Part shown: one piece after another, positions 26,014 to 34,466 of the stretch
How positions within the stretch are numbered: the first letter of the stretch is position 1
How the letters are laid out: each line of letters begins with the position of its first letter
Assembly (NCBI RefSeq): GCF_003001955.1
Contig: NZ_PVNH01000001.1
Span: 646,830 to 710,829, forward strand
DNA from: Prauserella shujinwangii
GTDB lineage: Bacteria; Actinomycetota; Actinomycetes; Mycobacteriales; Pseudonocardiaceae
DNA: 64,000 nucleotides
Direction of reading: 5' to 3'
The notes under the pieces: generated by a model
Databases searched by the model: none
Told to the model about the DNA's origin: nothing
Seen by the model: the letters and a program-made list of their open reading frames with translations, nothing else
Made by a program: the position numbers and the translations under genes

Positions 26014-27246
26014 ATGACGGACGTCATGAACCCGCACGCGCAGCCCGGCACGGCGGCGCCGACCGGCCAGGCCGTCGTGGGGCAGCCGGCCGTGCTGCTC
26101 TACACCCGGCTGCGCAAATCCCCCTACTTCTGGAAGTCCCGCGCCCACGGCGCGGCGTGCTACAGCGTCTACAACCACACCTATCACCCGCGCCACTACG
26201 GCGACCCGGTCGCGGAGTACTGGGCCCTCCTGGAAGGAGTGACGCTCTGGGACGTCGGCGTGGAGCGCCAGCTGGAGATCTCCGGACCGGACGCGTTCGA
26301 CTTCACCAACACGCTCGTCCCGCGCGACCTGTCGCGGTGCGCCGTGGGGCAGTGCAAGTACGTGTTCGTCACCGCGCCGGACGGTGGCATCGTCAATGAC
26401 CCGGTGCTGCTGCGTCTGGAAGAGAACCGGTTCTGGCTCTCCCTCGCCGACAGCGACGTCGGCCTGTGGGCCATGGGACTGGCCCACGCGGGCGGCTGGG
26501 ACGTCACCATCCGCGAGGCCGACGCGGCTCCGCTGCAGGTCCAGGGCCCGCGCGCGAGGGAGGTCATGACGGACCTGCTCGGTCCCGGTGTCCTCGACGT
26601 GCCCTACTACCGGCTGCGTGACTTCACGGTCGACGGGATGGACGTCACCGTCAGCCGCACCGGCTACTCCGGCGAGCTCGGCTACGAGATCTACCTGCAC
26701 GACGCCTCGCGGCACGCCGGCAGGCTGTGGGACGCCGTGTGGCAGGCGGGGGAGCCGCACGGGATGCGGCCGATCGGCCCCTGCCACATCAGGCGGATCG
26801 AGGCGGGGATGCTCGCCTACGGCTGCGACATCACGCTCGACACCAACCCGCTCGAGGTCGGCTACGACTACGGCTGGATGGTGGATCTCGACCAGGAGGC
26901 CGACTTCATCGGCAAGGCGGCGCTGCGGCGGATCAAGGCCGAAGGCGTCCGCAGGCTCATGGTCGGGCTGGAGATCGACGGGCCGCCGCTCGGTTCCTAC
27001 AACGACGGCTCGATGATCGAGCCGTTCGCCGTGCACGCCGGGTCCGGGCAGGCCTCGCCCGCCGGTTCCGTGACGAGTGCCTGCCATTCCCCCCGGCTCG
27101 ACCGGAACATCGGCCTCGCGATGCTGCCGATCGAGCTCACCGCGCCCGGCACGGAGGTCGCGGTGCACACCCCCGGTGGCGTCCGCACCGGGATGGTGGT
27201 CGAGAAACCGTTCATCGATCCGCGCAAGGAGACGCCCAAGCGCTGA
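26014..27246 (+). CDS. DmdA-like, GcvT-family THF-dependent demethylase
   Basis: The 410-residue GcvT-fold protein resembles DMSP demethylase DmdA more than glycine-cleavage T-protein. Shared stretches are WDVGVERQLEISG, PRDLSRCAVGQCKY, NDPVLLRLEENRFWLSLAD, PLQVQGPRA and RIEAGMLAYGCDITLDTNP. DmdA transfers a methyl group from dimethylsulfoniopropionate to THF, and other clade members demethylate aromatic ethers or N-methyl compounds. GAGGTGG precedes ATG 26014; the in-frame GTG at 25882 would lie upstream of the palindrome. It heads an operon with MTHFR-like, Fhs and DMGDH-like genes, the set needed to oxidise 5-methyl-THF. The actual substrate is unproven. Confidence 0.75.
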   Translation: MTDVMNPHAQPGTAAPTGQAVVGQPAVLLYTRLRKSPYFWKSRAHGAACYSVYNHTYHPRHYGDPVAEYWALLEGVTLWDVGVERQLEISGPDAFDFTNTLVPRDLSRCAVGQCKYVFVTAPDGGIVNDPVLLRLEENRFWLSLADSDVGLWAMGLAHAGGWDVTIREADAAPLQVQGPRAREVMTDLLGPGVLDVPYYRLRDFTVDGMDVTVSRTGYSGELGYEIYLHDASRHAGRLWDAVWQAGEPHGMRPIGPCHIRRIEAGMLAYGCDITLDTNPLEVGYDYGWMVDLDQEADFIGKAALRRIKAEGVRRLMVGLEIDGPPLGSYNDGSMIEPFAVHAGSGQASPAGSVTSACHSPRLDRNIGLAMLPIELTAPGTEVAVHTPGGVRTGMVVEKPFIDPRKETPKR

Positions 27247-27266
27247 GCTGGGCCGAAGGGTCGACC

Positions 27267-28145
27267 ATGGAACCGCTCGTCCCCGAAGGGCCGCACAGCC
27301 CCTCCGCACTGGCGCCGCTCCTCGCCCGCCCGCGGTACGAGGTGCTGCCGTTGCCCTCCGTGCTGGACCAGACCGGTGCGCTGCCGGAGGACACGGTGGT
27401 GACCGTGACCGCCTCGCCCCGCAGGGGCACGGGCGCGACCGTCGAGCTCTGCGAGAAGCTCGCCGCACAGCGCCTGCACGCGGTGCCGCACCTGGCCGCC
27501 CGCCAGTGCACCGGCCGTGGCGAGCTGCGCGAGATGCTCGCCCGGCTCGACGGGGCGGGCATCGAGGAGGTCTTCGTGGTCGGCGGCGACGCCGCCCAGC
27601 CCGCGGGCCCGTACCCGGACGGGCTGGCGCTGCTGCGGGCCATGGCCGACCTGGGCCTGCTGCCCGCCAGGATCGGGGTGCCCTCGTACCCGGAAGGGCA
27701 TCCGTCGATCCCCGGACCGGCGCTGTGGTCCGCGTTGCGCGCCAAACAGCCCTTCGCGCACTACACGGTCACGCAGCTGTGCCTGGACGGCGCGGCGGTG
27801 TGCCGATTCACCGCGACGCTGCGCGAGGAGGGCGTCGACCTGCCGGTCGTGGCCGGGGTCCCGGGCACCGTCGAGGCGCGCAGCCTGCTGACGATCGGGC
27901 TGCGGATCGGCGTCGGCGACTCGCTGCGGTTCCTGCGCGGCCACACCTCGGCGGCCGGCCGCATCCTGCGGCCGGGCGGGTACCGGCCCCGTCGGCTGCT
28001 GCGGACGCTCGACGCCGAGCTCGAACGGAACCGCTGCGCGCTGGCCGGCCTGCACTTCTACACGTTCAACCGAGTCGGTGCGACCGCGCGGTGGGTGCGG
28101 CGGGCCCACCGCAGGGCGACCCGGGAAAGGGGGAGCGCCGCATGA
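27267..28145 (+). CDS. Methylenetetrahydrofolate reductase-like protein (MetF family)
   Basis: The 292-residue protein aligns with the MTHFR barrel. VVTVTASPRRG opens it, AVPHLAARQCTGRGELREML and VFVVGGDAAQPAG hold the flavin/folate region, and IGVPSYPEGHPSI and AHYTVTQLCLDG follow. LPVVAGVPGTV and GLHFYTFNRV end it. It is divergent from biosynthetic MetF and linked to a methyltransferase and Fhs. It therefore probably runs oxidatively, turning 5-methyl-THF from demethylation into methylene-THF. Its stop overlaps the Fhs ATG (ATGA). Confidence 0.82.
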   Translation: MEPLVPEGPHSPSALAPLLARPRYEVLPLPSVLDQTGALPEDTVVTVTASPRRGTGATVELCEKLAAQRLHAVPHLAARQCTGRGELREMLARLDGAGIEEVFVVGGDAAQPAGPYPDGLALLRAMADLGLLPARIGVPSYPEGHPSIPGPALWSALRAKQPFAHYTVTQLCLDGAAVCRFTATLREEGVDLPVVAGVPGTVEARSLLTIGLRIGVGDSLRFLRGHTSAAGRILRPGGYRPRRLLRTLDAELERNRCALAGLHFYTFNRVGATARWVRRAHRRATRERGSAA

Positions 28146-29833
28146 CCTCGAACCTGGAGATCTCCCGCAACGCCACGCTGAAACCGCTGGCCGACGTGGC
28201 CGCGGCGATGGGCATCGGCGAACACCTCTGCGAGCCCTACGGGCGCACGACGGCGAAGATCTCCCTCGACGCGATCGGGGAGCTCGCCGACCGGCCGAAG
28301 GCCAGGTACGTCGTCGTCTCCTCGGTCACCCCCACCCCGTTCGGGGAGGGGAAGACGACCACCACGGTGGGGCTCGGCCAGGCCTTCGCGCACCTGGGCA
28401 AGCGTGGGGTGATCGCGATCCGGCAGGCGTCGATGGGCCCGACGTTCGGCATCAAGGGCGGCGCGGCGGGCGGCGGCTACGCGCAGGTGGTGCCGATGGA
28501 ATCGGTGAACCTGCACCTGACCGGCGACCTGCACGCCGTCACCTCGGCGCACAACCTGCTCGCCGCCATGGTCGACAACCACCTGCACAAGGGCAACCGG
28601 CTCGGCATCGACCCGTTCGCGATCACCTGGCGGCGGGTGCTCGACGTCAACGACCGGGACCTGCGGCAGATCGTCACCGGGCTCGGCGGCAAGGCGGACG
28701 GCCTGCCGAGGCAGACGGGCTTCGACATCACCGCGGCCAGCGAGGTCATGGCCGTGCTCGCGCTCGCGGACTCCCTGCCGGACCTGCGGGCCAGGCTGGG
28801 CCGGATCGTCGTCGGCTACACCGGGGACGGCGAACCGGTGACCGCGGAACAGCTGCGCGCCGCGGGCGCGATGTGCGTGCAGCTGCGCGAGGCGATCAAG
28901 CCGAACCTCATGCAGACGGTCGAGCAGACGCCCGCGCTGGTCCACTGCGGACCGTTCGGCAACATCGCCCACGGCAACTCGTCCGTGGTCGCGGACCTGA
29001 TCGGCATCCGCGGCGGCGACTACCTCGTCACCGAGGCCGGGTTCGGCGCGGACATGGGTGCCGAGCGGTTCTTCAACATCAAGTGCCGGGCCTCCGGTCT
29101 CGTGCCCGACGCGGCGGTCGTCGTGGCCACCGTGCGTGCCCTCAAGGCGCACTCCGGGCGGTACCGCGTGGTGGCGGGCAGGCCGCTGCCGGAGGGGATG
29201 CTGGACGAAAGTCCCGACGACGTCCACGCGGGCGCGGCGAACCTGCGCAGGCAGATCGCCAACATCCGGGCCCACGGCGTCACCCCGGTGGTCGCGGTCA
29301 ACGCGTTCCCCACCGACTTCGACAGCGAGAAGCGGGCGATCGCCGACATCGCCGCCGGGGAGGGCGTGCGCGCCGCGATCAGCAACCACGTCGCCGCGGG
29401 CGGCAAGGGCGCGGCCGAACTGGCCGAAGCGGTGGCGGAGGCCTGCGCCGAACCGGCGCGGTTCGGCTTCCTCTATCCCGACGACCTGCCGCTGGACCGC
29501 AAGATCGAGACGGTCGCGCGCCGGATGTACGGGGCCGACGGCATCGACCCCAGCCCGGCCGCGCGCCGGCAGCTGGACTCCTACGAGCGCTGCGGGTTCG
29601 GCTCGCTCCCGGTCTGCATCGCCAAGACCCACCTGTCCCTGTCGGCCGACCCGTCGCGCAAGGGCGCGCCGACGGGCTGGCTGCTGCCCGTCCGGGAGGT
29701 GCGTGCCTCGGTCGGCGCGGGGTTCGTCTACCCGATCTGCGGCGACATGCGCACCATGCCCGGCCTCTCGTCGCACCCAGCGGCCGAGGTCATCGACATC
29801 GACGAGTCCGGCCAGGTGGTGGGGCTCGCGTGA
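28142..29833 (+). CDS. fhs: Formate-tetrahydrofolate ligase
   Basis: The 563-residue enzyme is full length. It has the P-loop TPTPFGEGKTTTTVGL near residue 65, RQASMGPTFGIKGGAAGGGYAQV and the LHLTGDLHA stretch. FGNIAHGNSS and EAGFGADMGAE follow, with CGDMRTMPGL near the end. It links 10-formyl-THF and formate plus ATP. In this operon it likely removes C1 units as formate with ATP gain, the reverse of its biosynthetic direction. Translation is coupled to the MTHFR-like gene by an ATGA overlap. The same Fhs-MetF-demethylase set occurs in aromatic O-demethylation loci (LigM/LigH type). Confidence 0.96.
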   Translation: MTSNLEISRNATLKPLADVAAAMGIGEHLCEPYGRTTAKISLDAIGELADRPKARYVVVSSVTPTPFGEGKTTTTVGLGQAFAHLGKRGVIAIRQASMGPTFGIKGGAAGGGYAQVVPMESVNLHLTGDLHAVTSAHNLLAAMVDNHLHKGNRLGIDPFAITWRRVLDVNDRDLRQIVTGLGGKADGLPRQTGFDITAASEVMAVLALADSLPDLRARLGRIVVGYTGDGEPVTAEQLRAAGAMCVQLREAIKPNLMQTVEQTPALVHCGPFGNIAHGNSSVVADLIGIRGGDYLVTEAGFGADMGAERFFNIKCRASGLVPDAAVVVATVRALKAHSGRYRVVAGRPLPEGMLDESPDDVHAGAANLRRQIANIRAHGVTPVVAVNAFPTDFDSEKRAIADIAAGEGVRAAISNHVAAGGKGAAELAEAVAEACAEPARFGFLYPDDLPLDRKIETVARRMYGADGIDPSPAARRQLDSYERCGFGSLPVCIAKTHLSLSADPSRKGAPTGWLLPVREVRASVGAGFVYPICGDMRTMPGLSSHPAAEVIDIDESGQVVGLA

Positions 29834-29846
29834 AGGAGGGATCGTG

Positions 29847-32390
29847 ATGACCAGCGAACGCCGCGTGCCGAGCCGCGCCGACGTCGTCGTCATCGGCGCC
29901 GGGATCGTCGGCAACTCCGTCGTCCACCACCTCGCCGAGCTGGGCTGGCGGCGGATCGTCCAGCTGGACCAGGGCCCGTTGCCCGACCCCGGTGGTTCCA
30001 CCGGGCACGCGTCGAACTTCATCTTCCCGGTCGACCACTCGCGGGAGATCACCGCGCTCACGGTCGACTCGATGCGCCAGTACGAGAAGCTCGGAACACT
30101 CACCACCTGCGGCGGGATCGAGATCGCGCGCGGACCCGAACGGGCCGAGGAGCTCCGGCGGCGGCTCGCCTCGGCCACGGCGTGGGGTGTGCCCGCCGAG
30201 CTCGTCGGGCCAGGGCGGGTGGCGGAACTCGTGCCGTTCGTCGACCCCGGCATCATCCTCGGCGGGTTCTGGACACCGTCGGTGGCGGTGGTCGACCCGC
30301 TGCAGGCCGGCGCCCTGATGCGGGAACAGGCCACCGCGCAGGGCGCGCTCACCGTCGCGGCGGGCGTGCAGGTCACCGACCTCCGCACCCGGCGAGGTCG
30401 GATGAGCGCGGTGTGCACCGACGCGGGCGAGATCGAGACCGACACCGTCGTGATCGCCTGCGGGGTGTGGAGCCCGCGGATCGCGCGCCTGGCGGGCGCC
30501 CGCATCCCGCTCACGCCCGTGGTGCACCAGATGATCGACGTCGGCCCCATCCCCGCACTGGCCGAGACCGGCACCGAGATCGCCTACCCGATCATCCGCG
30601 ACATGGACGCGCTCATGTACGAGCGGCAGAGCGGCCCGGACCTGGAGATCGGGTCGTACGCGCACCGGCCGATCCTGCACGAACCGGACGAGATCCCCTC
30701 GATCGAGGCGGCCGCGCTCTCCCCGACCCAGCTGCCGTTCACCCAGGAGGACTTCGACCCGCAACTGGAGGACGCGCTCGCGTTGTTCGGCAGCATCCTG
30801 GACACGCCGGGAGCCGGTATCCGGCACGCCATCAACGGGCTGCTCTCCCTGACCCCGGATGGTGCCCCGGTGCTCGGGGAGACCCCGGAGGTCGCGGGGC
30901 TGTGGTCGGCCGCGGCGGTGTGGATCAAGGAAGGGCCCGGCGTGGGCCGCATGCTCGCCGAGTGGATGACCGGCGGCGACCCGGAGATCGACCCGCACGG
31001 CGCCGACATCGCCCGGTTCTACCCGCACCAGCGCACTCCCGCGCACGTGCGAGCCCGCGCCACCGAAGGGTTCAACAAGATCTACGGGATCGTGCACCCG
31101 CGCGAGCAGTGGACGTCGGCGAGGCCGCAGCGCGTGTCCCCGTTCCACGCGCGCGAGCGCGCGCTGGGCGCCGAGTTCTTCGAGACCGGCGGCTGGGAAC
31201 GGCCACAGTGGTACGAGTCGAACCGTGCGCTGCTCGACGAGTTCGGCGACCGGATTCCGGGCCGGGAGCACGAGTGGGACGCGCGGTGGTGGTCGCCCGT
31301 CATCGACGCCGAGCACCTCGCGCTGCGCGAACGGGTCGCGATGATCGACCTTTCGGCCTTCGCCCAGTTCGACGTCTCCGGCCCCGGTGCGCTCGACTAC
31401 CTGCAGCACCTGGCGATGGCGCAGGTGGACCGGCCGGTCGGCAGGCTCTGCTACACGCCGCTGCTCACCCCCGGCGGCGGCTTCCGCAGCGACCTCACCC
31501 TCGTCCGGCTGGGCGAGGACTCCTTCCGCGTCATCACGGGCGGCGCGGATGGCGCGCGGGACCGGTTCTGGTTCACCCGGCACCTGCCCGCGGACGGCTC
31601 CGTGTCCTTCGCCGACGTCACCTCCGCGGTCTGCACGCTCGGCCTGTGGGGACCGCGGGCGCGGGACGTGCTGTCGGCGTGCTGTGCCGACGAAGCCGGC
31701 GACCTGACCAACGAGGCGTTCCCGTTCGGCACGGCGCGCCGGATCACCGTGGGCACGGTGCCGGTGCTCGCGCTGCGGGTGTCCTATGTGGGCGATCTCG
31801 GCTGGGAGCTGCACGCGCCGTTCGAGCAGGGCCTGCGACTGTGGGACACGGTCGCGGAGGCGGGCGCCCCGTTCGGCATCGTCCCCGCCGGGATCGGCGT
31901 CTACGGCACCACGGGCCGCCTCGAGAAGGGCTACCGGCTGATGGGCGCCGAGCTGGACGCTGAGTACGACCCCGTGGAGGCGGGACTCGCACTGCCCCGG
32001 GTGAAGTCCGCCGAGTTCGTCGGCAAGCGGCCGTACCTGGCCGCGCGGGAGACCGGCCCGGCGGCGACCCTGTGCACGCTCACCCTGGGTGCGCCCGCCG
32101 AGCACGCCGACGAGTCCGGGATCCCGCGCTACCCGCAGGGCGGCGAGCCGATCCTGACCGGTGACGGGGAGCGGATCGCCGACCGGAAGGGCCGGGGCTC
32201 GTTCGTGACGAGCGCAGGCTCGGCCCCGTCGCTCGGCAGCTACCTGCTCATGGCGTACCTGCCCCCGGAGCACGCCGTCGAAGGCACCCGGCTGCAGGTG
32301 GAGTACATGGCGCGGCGCTACCCGGTGACGGTGGCGCGGGTCGGGCGCACCCCGCTGTTCGACCCCGACGACACCCGGATGAGGAGCTGA
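29847..32390 (+). CDS. Dimethylglycine/sarcosine dehydrogenase-like flavoprotein with GcvT domains
   Basis: The 847-residue fusion has an N-terminal DAO-type FAD domain (VVVIGAGIVGNSVVHHLAELG). GSTGHAS follows, with His about 54 at the usual covalent FAD position, and IACGVWSPRIARLAG ends the domain. A GcvT N-domain (about 430-700; MIDLSAFAQFDVSGPGALDYLQ, GLWGPRARDVLS, SYVGDLGWELH) and a GcvT C-domain (from about 740) complete it. This is the architecture of DMGDH and SDH, which oxidise N-methyl groups, pass formaldehyde equivalents to THF and electrons to ETF. Adjacent etfBA supports that. ATG 29847 follows a GGAGG by 7 bases. Its true amine is unknown. Confidence 0.9.
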   Translation: MTSERRVPSRADVVVIGAGIVGNSVVHHLAELGWRRIVQLDQGPLPDPGGSTGHASNFIFPVDHSREITALTVDSMRQYEKLGTLTTCGGIEIARGPERAEELRRRLASATAWGVPAELVGPGRVAELVPFVDPGIILGGFWTPSVAVVDPLQAGALMREQATAQGALTVAAGVQVTDLRTRRGRMSAVCTDAGEIETDTVVIACGVWSPRIARLAGARIPLTPVVHQMIDVGPIPALAETGTEIAYPIIRDMDALMYERQSGPDLEIGSYAHRPILHEPDEIPSIEAAALSPTQLPFTQEDFDPQLEDALALFGSILDTPGAGIRHAINGLLSLTPDGAPVLGETPEVAGLWSAAAVWIKEGPGVGRMLAEWMTGGDPEIDPHGADIARFYPHQRTPAHVRARATEGFNKIYGIVHPREQWTSARPQRVSPFHARERALGAEFFETGGWERPQWYESNRALLDEFGDRIPGREHEWDARWWSPVIDAEHLALRERVAMIDLSAFAQFDVSGPGALDYLQHLAMAQVDRPVGRLCYTPLLTPGGGFRSDLTLVRLGEDSFRVITGGADGARDRFWFTRHLPADGSVSFADVTSAVCTLGLWGPRARDVLSACCADEAGDLTNEAFPFGTARRITVGTVPVLALRVSYVGDLGWELHAPFEQGLRLWDTVAEAGAPFGIVPAGIGVYGTTGRLEKGYRLMGAELDAEYDPVEAGLALPRVKSAEFVGKRPYLAARETGPAATLCTLTLGAPAEHADESGIPRYPQGGEPILTGDGERIADRKGRGSFVTSAGSAPSLGSYLLMAYLPPEHAVEGTRLQVEYMARRYPVTVARVGRTPLFDPDDTRMRS

Positions 32391-32436
32391 CTCGTGAGTG
32401 AGAAACGTTGTTCTCACCACGTTTCTCACTCACGAG
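32391..32436. repeat. Palindromic intergenic repeat, copy 1
   Basis: CTCGTGAGTGAGAAACGT (32391-32408) and its exact reverse complement (32419-32436) flank a 10-base loop. It starts immediately after the TGA of the DMGDH-like gene and ends 22 bases before etfB. The core GTGAGTGAG/CTCACTCAC is shared with copy 2 at 34178. It may act as an RNA hairpin in the polycistronic message or be a dispersed repeat. I associate this sequence type with Amycolatopsis genomes; that is recollection, not a search. Confidence 0.8.
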
Positions 32437-32458
32437 GCGCGGGGGAGGAAGGTGAGTC

Positions 32459-33223
32459 ATGGAGGTGCTGGTCTGCGTCAAGCGGGTGCCGGCCGCCGGG
32501 GCGCGGGTGCCGCTGACCGGCGACGGGCGGGACATCGACACCCGCCACCTCGGGTTCACGATCGGACCGCACGAGGAGTGCGCGGTCGAGGAGGCGGTGC
32601 GGCTCGTCGCCGCCCACGGCGGCCGGGTCACCGTGCTGGCGGTCGGGCCCGCGGAGTGCGCCGAGCAGGTGCGCTACGCCCTGGCGATGGGCGCGGACCG
32701 GGGGGTGCTGGTGGATGCCGGGCGGTCCGACCCGGATCCCGAGGCGACCGCGGGAGCGATCACGCAGGCCGTGCGCACCCTCACCGGCGGCGAGGAGCCG
32801 TTCGACCTGCTGCTGTTCGGCGACTGTTCCGCCGACGCGGGTCACCACCAGGTCGGCATCCGGGTGGCCACCGGCCTCGGGCTGCCGATCGTGAGCGGGG
32901 TCAAGGCACTCGAGGTCGCCGGTGACGGCCTGCGGATGCGCCGCGAGGCGGGCGACGGTGTCGAGGTGTACCGCGTGCCGCTGCCCGCGGCCGCGGCCGT
33001 GCGGGAAGGGCTCAACCTGCCCCGTTACCCGAGCCTGCCGGGCCGGTTGCGGGCGAGGAAGGCGGAGCTGCGGACCGTCGCCGTGGAACCGGAGCCCGGC
33101 GGGCTGCGCACGGTGCGGCTGCGCCAGCCCGCCGACGACCGCGCGGCCGTGGTCGTGCTCGGGCACGGCGCGGCCGCGGCGCCCGCCGTCGTCGACGTGC
33201 TGGACGAGCTCGGGGTGGTGTAG
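32459..33223 (+). CDS. etfB: Electron transfer flavoprotein beta subunit
   Basis: The 254-residue ETF beta begins VLVCVKRVPAAGARVPL. It has the NAD-like AMP-binding layout, EECAVEEAVRLV, LAMGADRGVLVDA, LLLFGDCSADAGHHQVGIRVA, and the SLPGRLRARK recognition stretch near the C-terminus. Together with EtfA it takes electrons from the DMGDH-like dehydrogenase to the respiratory chain. A GGGGGAGGAAGG ribosome site precedes ATG 32459, and the palindromic repeat lies between it and the dehydrogenase gene. It is more diverged than housekeeping EtfB, as expected for a dedicated copy. Confidence 0.9.
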   Translation: MEVLVCVKRVPAAGARVPLTGDGRDIDTRHLGFTIGPHEECAVEEAVRLVAAHGGRVTVLAVGPAECAEQVRYALAMGADRGVLVDAGRSDPDPEATAGAITQAVRTLTGGEEPFDLLLFGDCSADAGHHQVGIRVATGLGLPIVSGVKALEVAGDGLRMRREAGDGVEVYRVPLPAAAAVREGLNLPRYPSLPGRLRARKAELRTVAVEPEPGGLRTVRLRQPADDRAAVVVLGHGAAAAPAVVDVLDELGVV

Positions 33224-33227
33224 CCGG

Positions 33228-34205
33228 ATGCTGCTCACGGTGGTCGAGGACCGGGAACCCACGCCGGAGGTGTGCGCTCTCGCGCGCTCCCTGGACCCGG
33301 TGGTGGAAGCGGTCGCGTACGGCGCGGACCCCGGCCCGCGCGAGCTCGCCCGGTGGGGCGTGACCGCGGTGCACCGGATCCGGCACGAGCTGCTCGACGC
33401 CTATGCGCCGGAGGGCTATGGCGAGGCGCTCGCGCAGCTGGTCGCCCGGTTGCGGCCCTCGGGGGTGCTGGCGGCCGCCACCGAGCACGGCACGGAGATC
33501 CTGGCGCATGCCGCCGCCAGGGCGGGACTGCCACTGGCCACCGACTGCGTCTCCGTGACCGGGGGCGACCCCTGGCGGCTGGTGCGGTCCCGGGGCGGTG
33601 GGATGCTGCTGGAGGAGGCGGAGCTGGCGGCACCGGTCAAACTGGTCACGGTCGCCCCGGCCGCGGCCGTCCCCGCGGCCGGGCCCCCGCACGCGGTGGG
33701 CGAGTGCGCGGTGGCGGAGTTCGTCCCGGAGCTGGAGCCGCGCCACGTGCGGGCCAGGGTGGTGGAGCGCGCCGCCCGCACCGAGGGAACCGGGCTCGCG
33801 ACCGCCTCCGTCGTCGTCTCCGGCGGCCGGGGGGTCGGCAGTGCCGAGGGCTACGCGGTGCTGGAGGAACTGGCGGGGCTGCTCGGCGGCGCGGTCGGCT
33901 GCTCGCGGGTGGCGACCGGCAACGGGTGGCGGCCGCACCGCGACCAGGTGGGACTCACCGGCACGAGGATCGCCCCCGAGGTCTACCTGGCGTGCGGGAT
34001 CAGCGGTGCCACCCAGCACTGGGTGGGCTGCATGGACGCGAGAACGATCATCGCGGTCAACACCGATCCGGACGCGGCGATGGTGGCCCGCGCCGACTAC
34101 GCGGTGATCGGCGACCTGCACGAGGTGCTGCCGGCCATGGTGGCGGAGATCCGGGCGCGGCGCTCCGTTCACAGCGGACCGGTCGTGAGTGAGGAACGTG
34201 GTTAG
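33228..34205 (+). CDS. etfA: Electron transfer flavoprotein alpha subunit
   Basis: The 325-residue ETF alpha has the C-terminal FAD domain VVSGGRGVGSAEGYAVLEELA. GWRPHRDQVGLTGT, VYLACGISGATQHWVGC and INTDPDA-like VNTDPDAAMVARADYAVIGDL complete it. It follows etfB after 4 bases. The last codons (VVSEERG) and the TAG stop are supplied by the palindromic repeat at 34178-34231, so the original C-terminus may have been altered by the repeat. It completes the demethylation operon. Confidence 0.92.
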   Translation: MLLTVVEDREPTPEVCALARSLDPVVEAVAYGADPGPRELARWGVTAVHRIRHELLDAYAPEGYGEALAQLVARLRPSGVLAAATEHGTEILAHAAARAGLPLATDCVSVTGGDPWRLVRSRGGGMLLEEAELAAPVKLVTVAPAAAVPAAGPPHAVGECAVAEFVPELEPRHVRARVVERAARTEGTGLATASVVVSGGRGVGSAEGYAVLEELAGLLGGAVGCSRVATGNGWRPHRDQVGLTGTRIAPEVYLACGISGATQHWVGCMDARTIIAVNTDPDAAMVARADYAVIGDLHEVLPAMVAEIRARRSVHSGPVVSEERG

Positions 34206-34231
34206 AACCACGGCGAACACTCACGACCGGT
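34178..34231. repeat. Palindromic intergenic repeat, copy 2, overlapping the etfA stop
   Basis: Outer arms ACCGGTCGTGAGTG (34178-34191) and CACTCACGACCGGT (34218-34231) are perfect. Inner arms CGTGGTT (34197-34203) and AACCACG (34206-34212) are also perfect, with 5-base unpaired stretches between. The element runs over the last codons and TAG of etfA and could form the operon terminator hairpin. Core bases GTGAGTGAG match copy 1. Confidence 0.8.
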
Positions 34232-34248
34232 GCCCGCGTACCGCTCCG

Positions 34249-34437
34249 TCACACGGGGGTGGCGGCCTGTTCGGAGAACGGTGTGTCGAGTGCCCGTGCC
34301 AGGGCCGCGCGTGCCCAGCGGGTCGTGGCGGGTTCGTGGCCGGCGGGCTCGTCGTCCGCCGGGTGGCTGAAGACGACGGGATGGACGCCGGTGGCGGTCC
34401 GCCGCGTTCCGGGCCGGGAGGTTCGGGTGGAGCTCAT
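34249..34437 (-). CDS. Small hypothetical protein downstream of the desaturase
   Basis: A 62-residue ORF starts at ATG 34437 with an AAGGA ribosome site 8 bases upstream, 29 bases after the desaturase stop. It is hydrophilic, with a basic Thr/Arg-rich N-terminus (MSSTRTSRPGTRRTATGV). The acidic/His centre is followed by an Ala-rich helix RWARAALARALD. I recognise no family. It is probably co-transcribed with the desaturase. The evidence is only the ribosome site, strand and spacing. Confidence 0.4.
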   Translation of the reverse strand: MSSTRTSRPGTRRTATGVHPVVFSHPADDEPAGHEPATTRWARAALARALDTPFSEQAATPV

Positions 34438-34466
34438 GAAGTTGGTCCTTGCTGCGCCGCCGCCGG

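Noticed and set aside
29790..32429. Long minus-strand ORF beginning MRNVVRTTFLTHE, and similar N-termini at 32398, 33012 and 34189
   Set aside because: The starts are translations of the palindromic repeats, and the bodies are antisense shadows of the dehydrogenase and etf genes.
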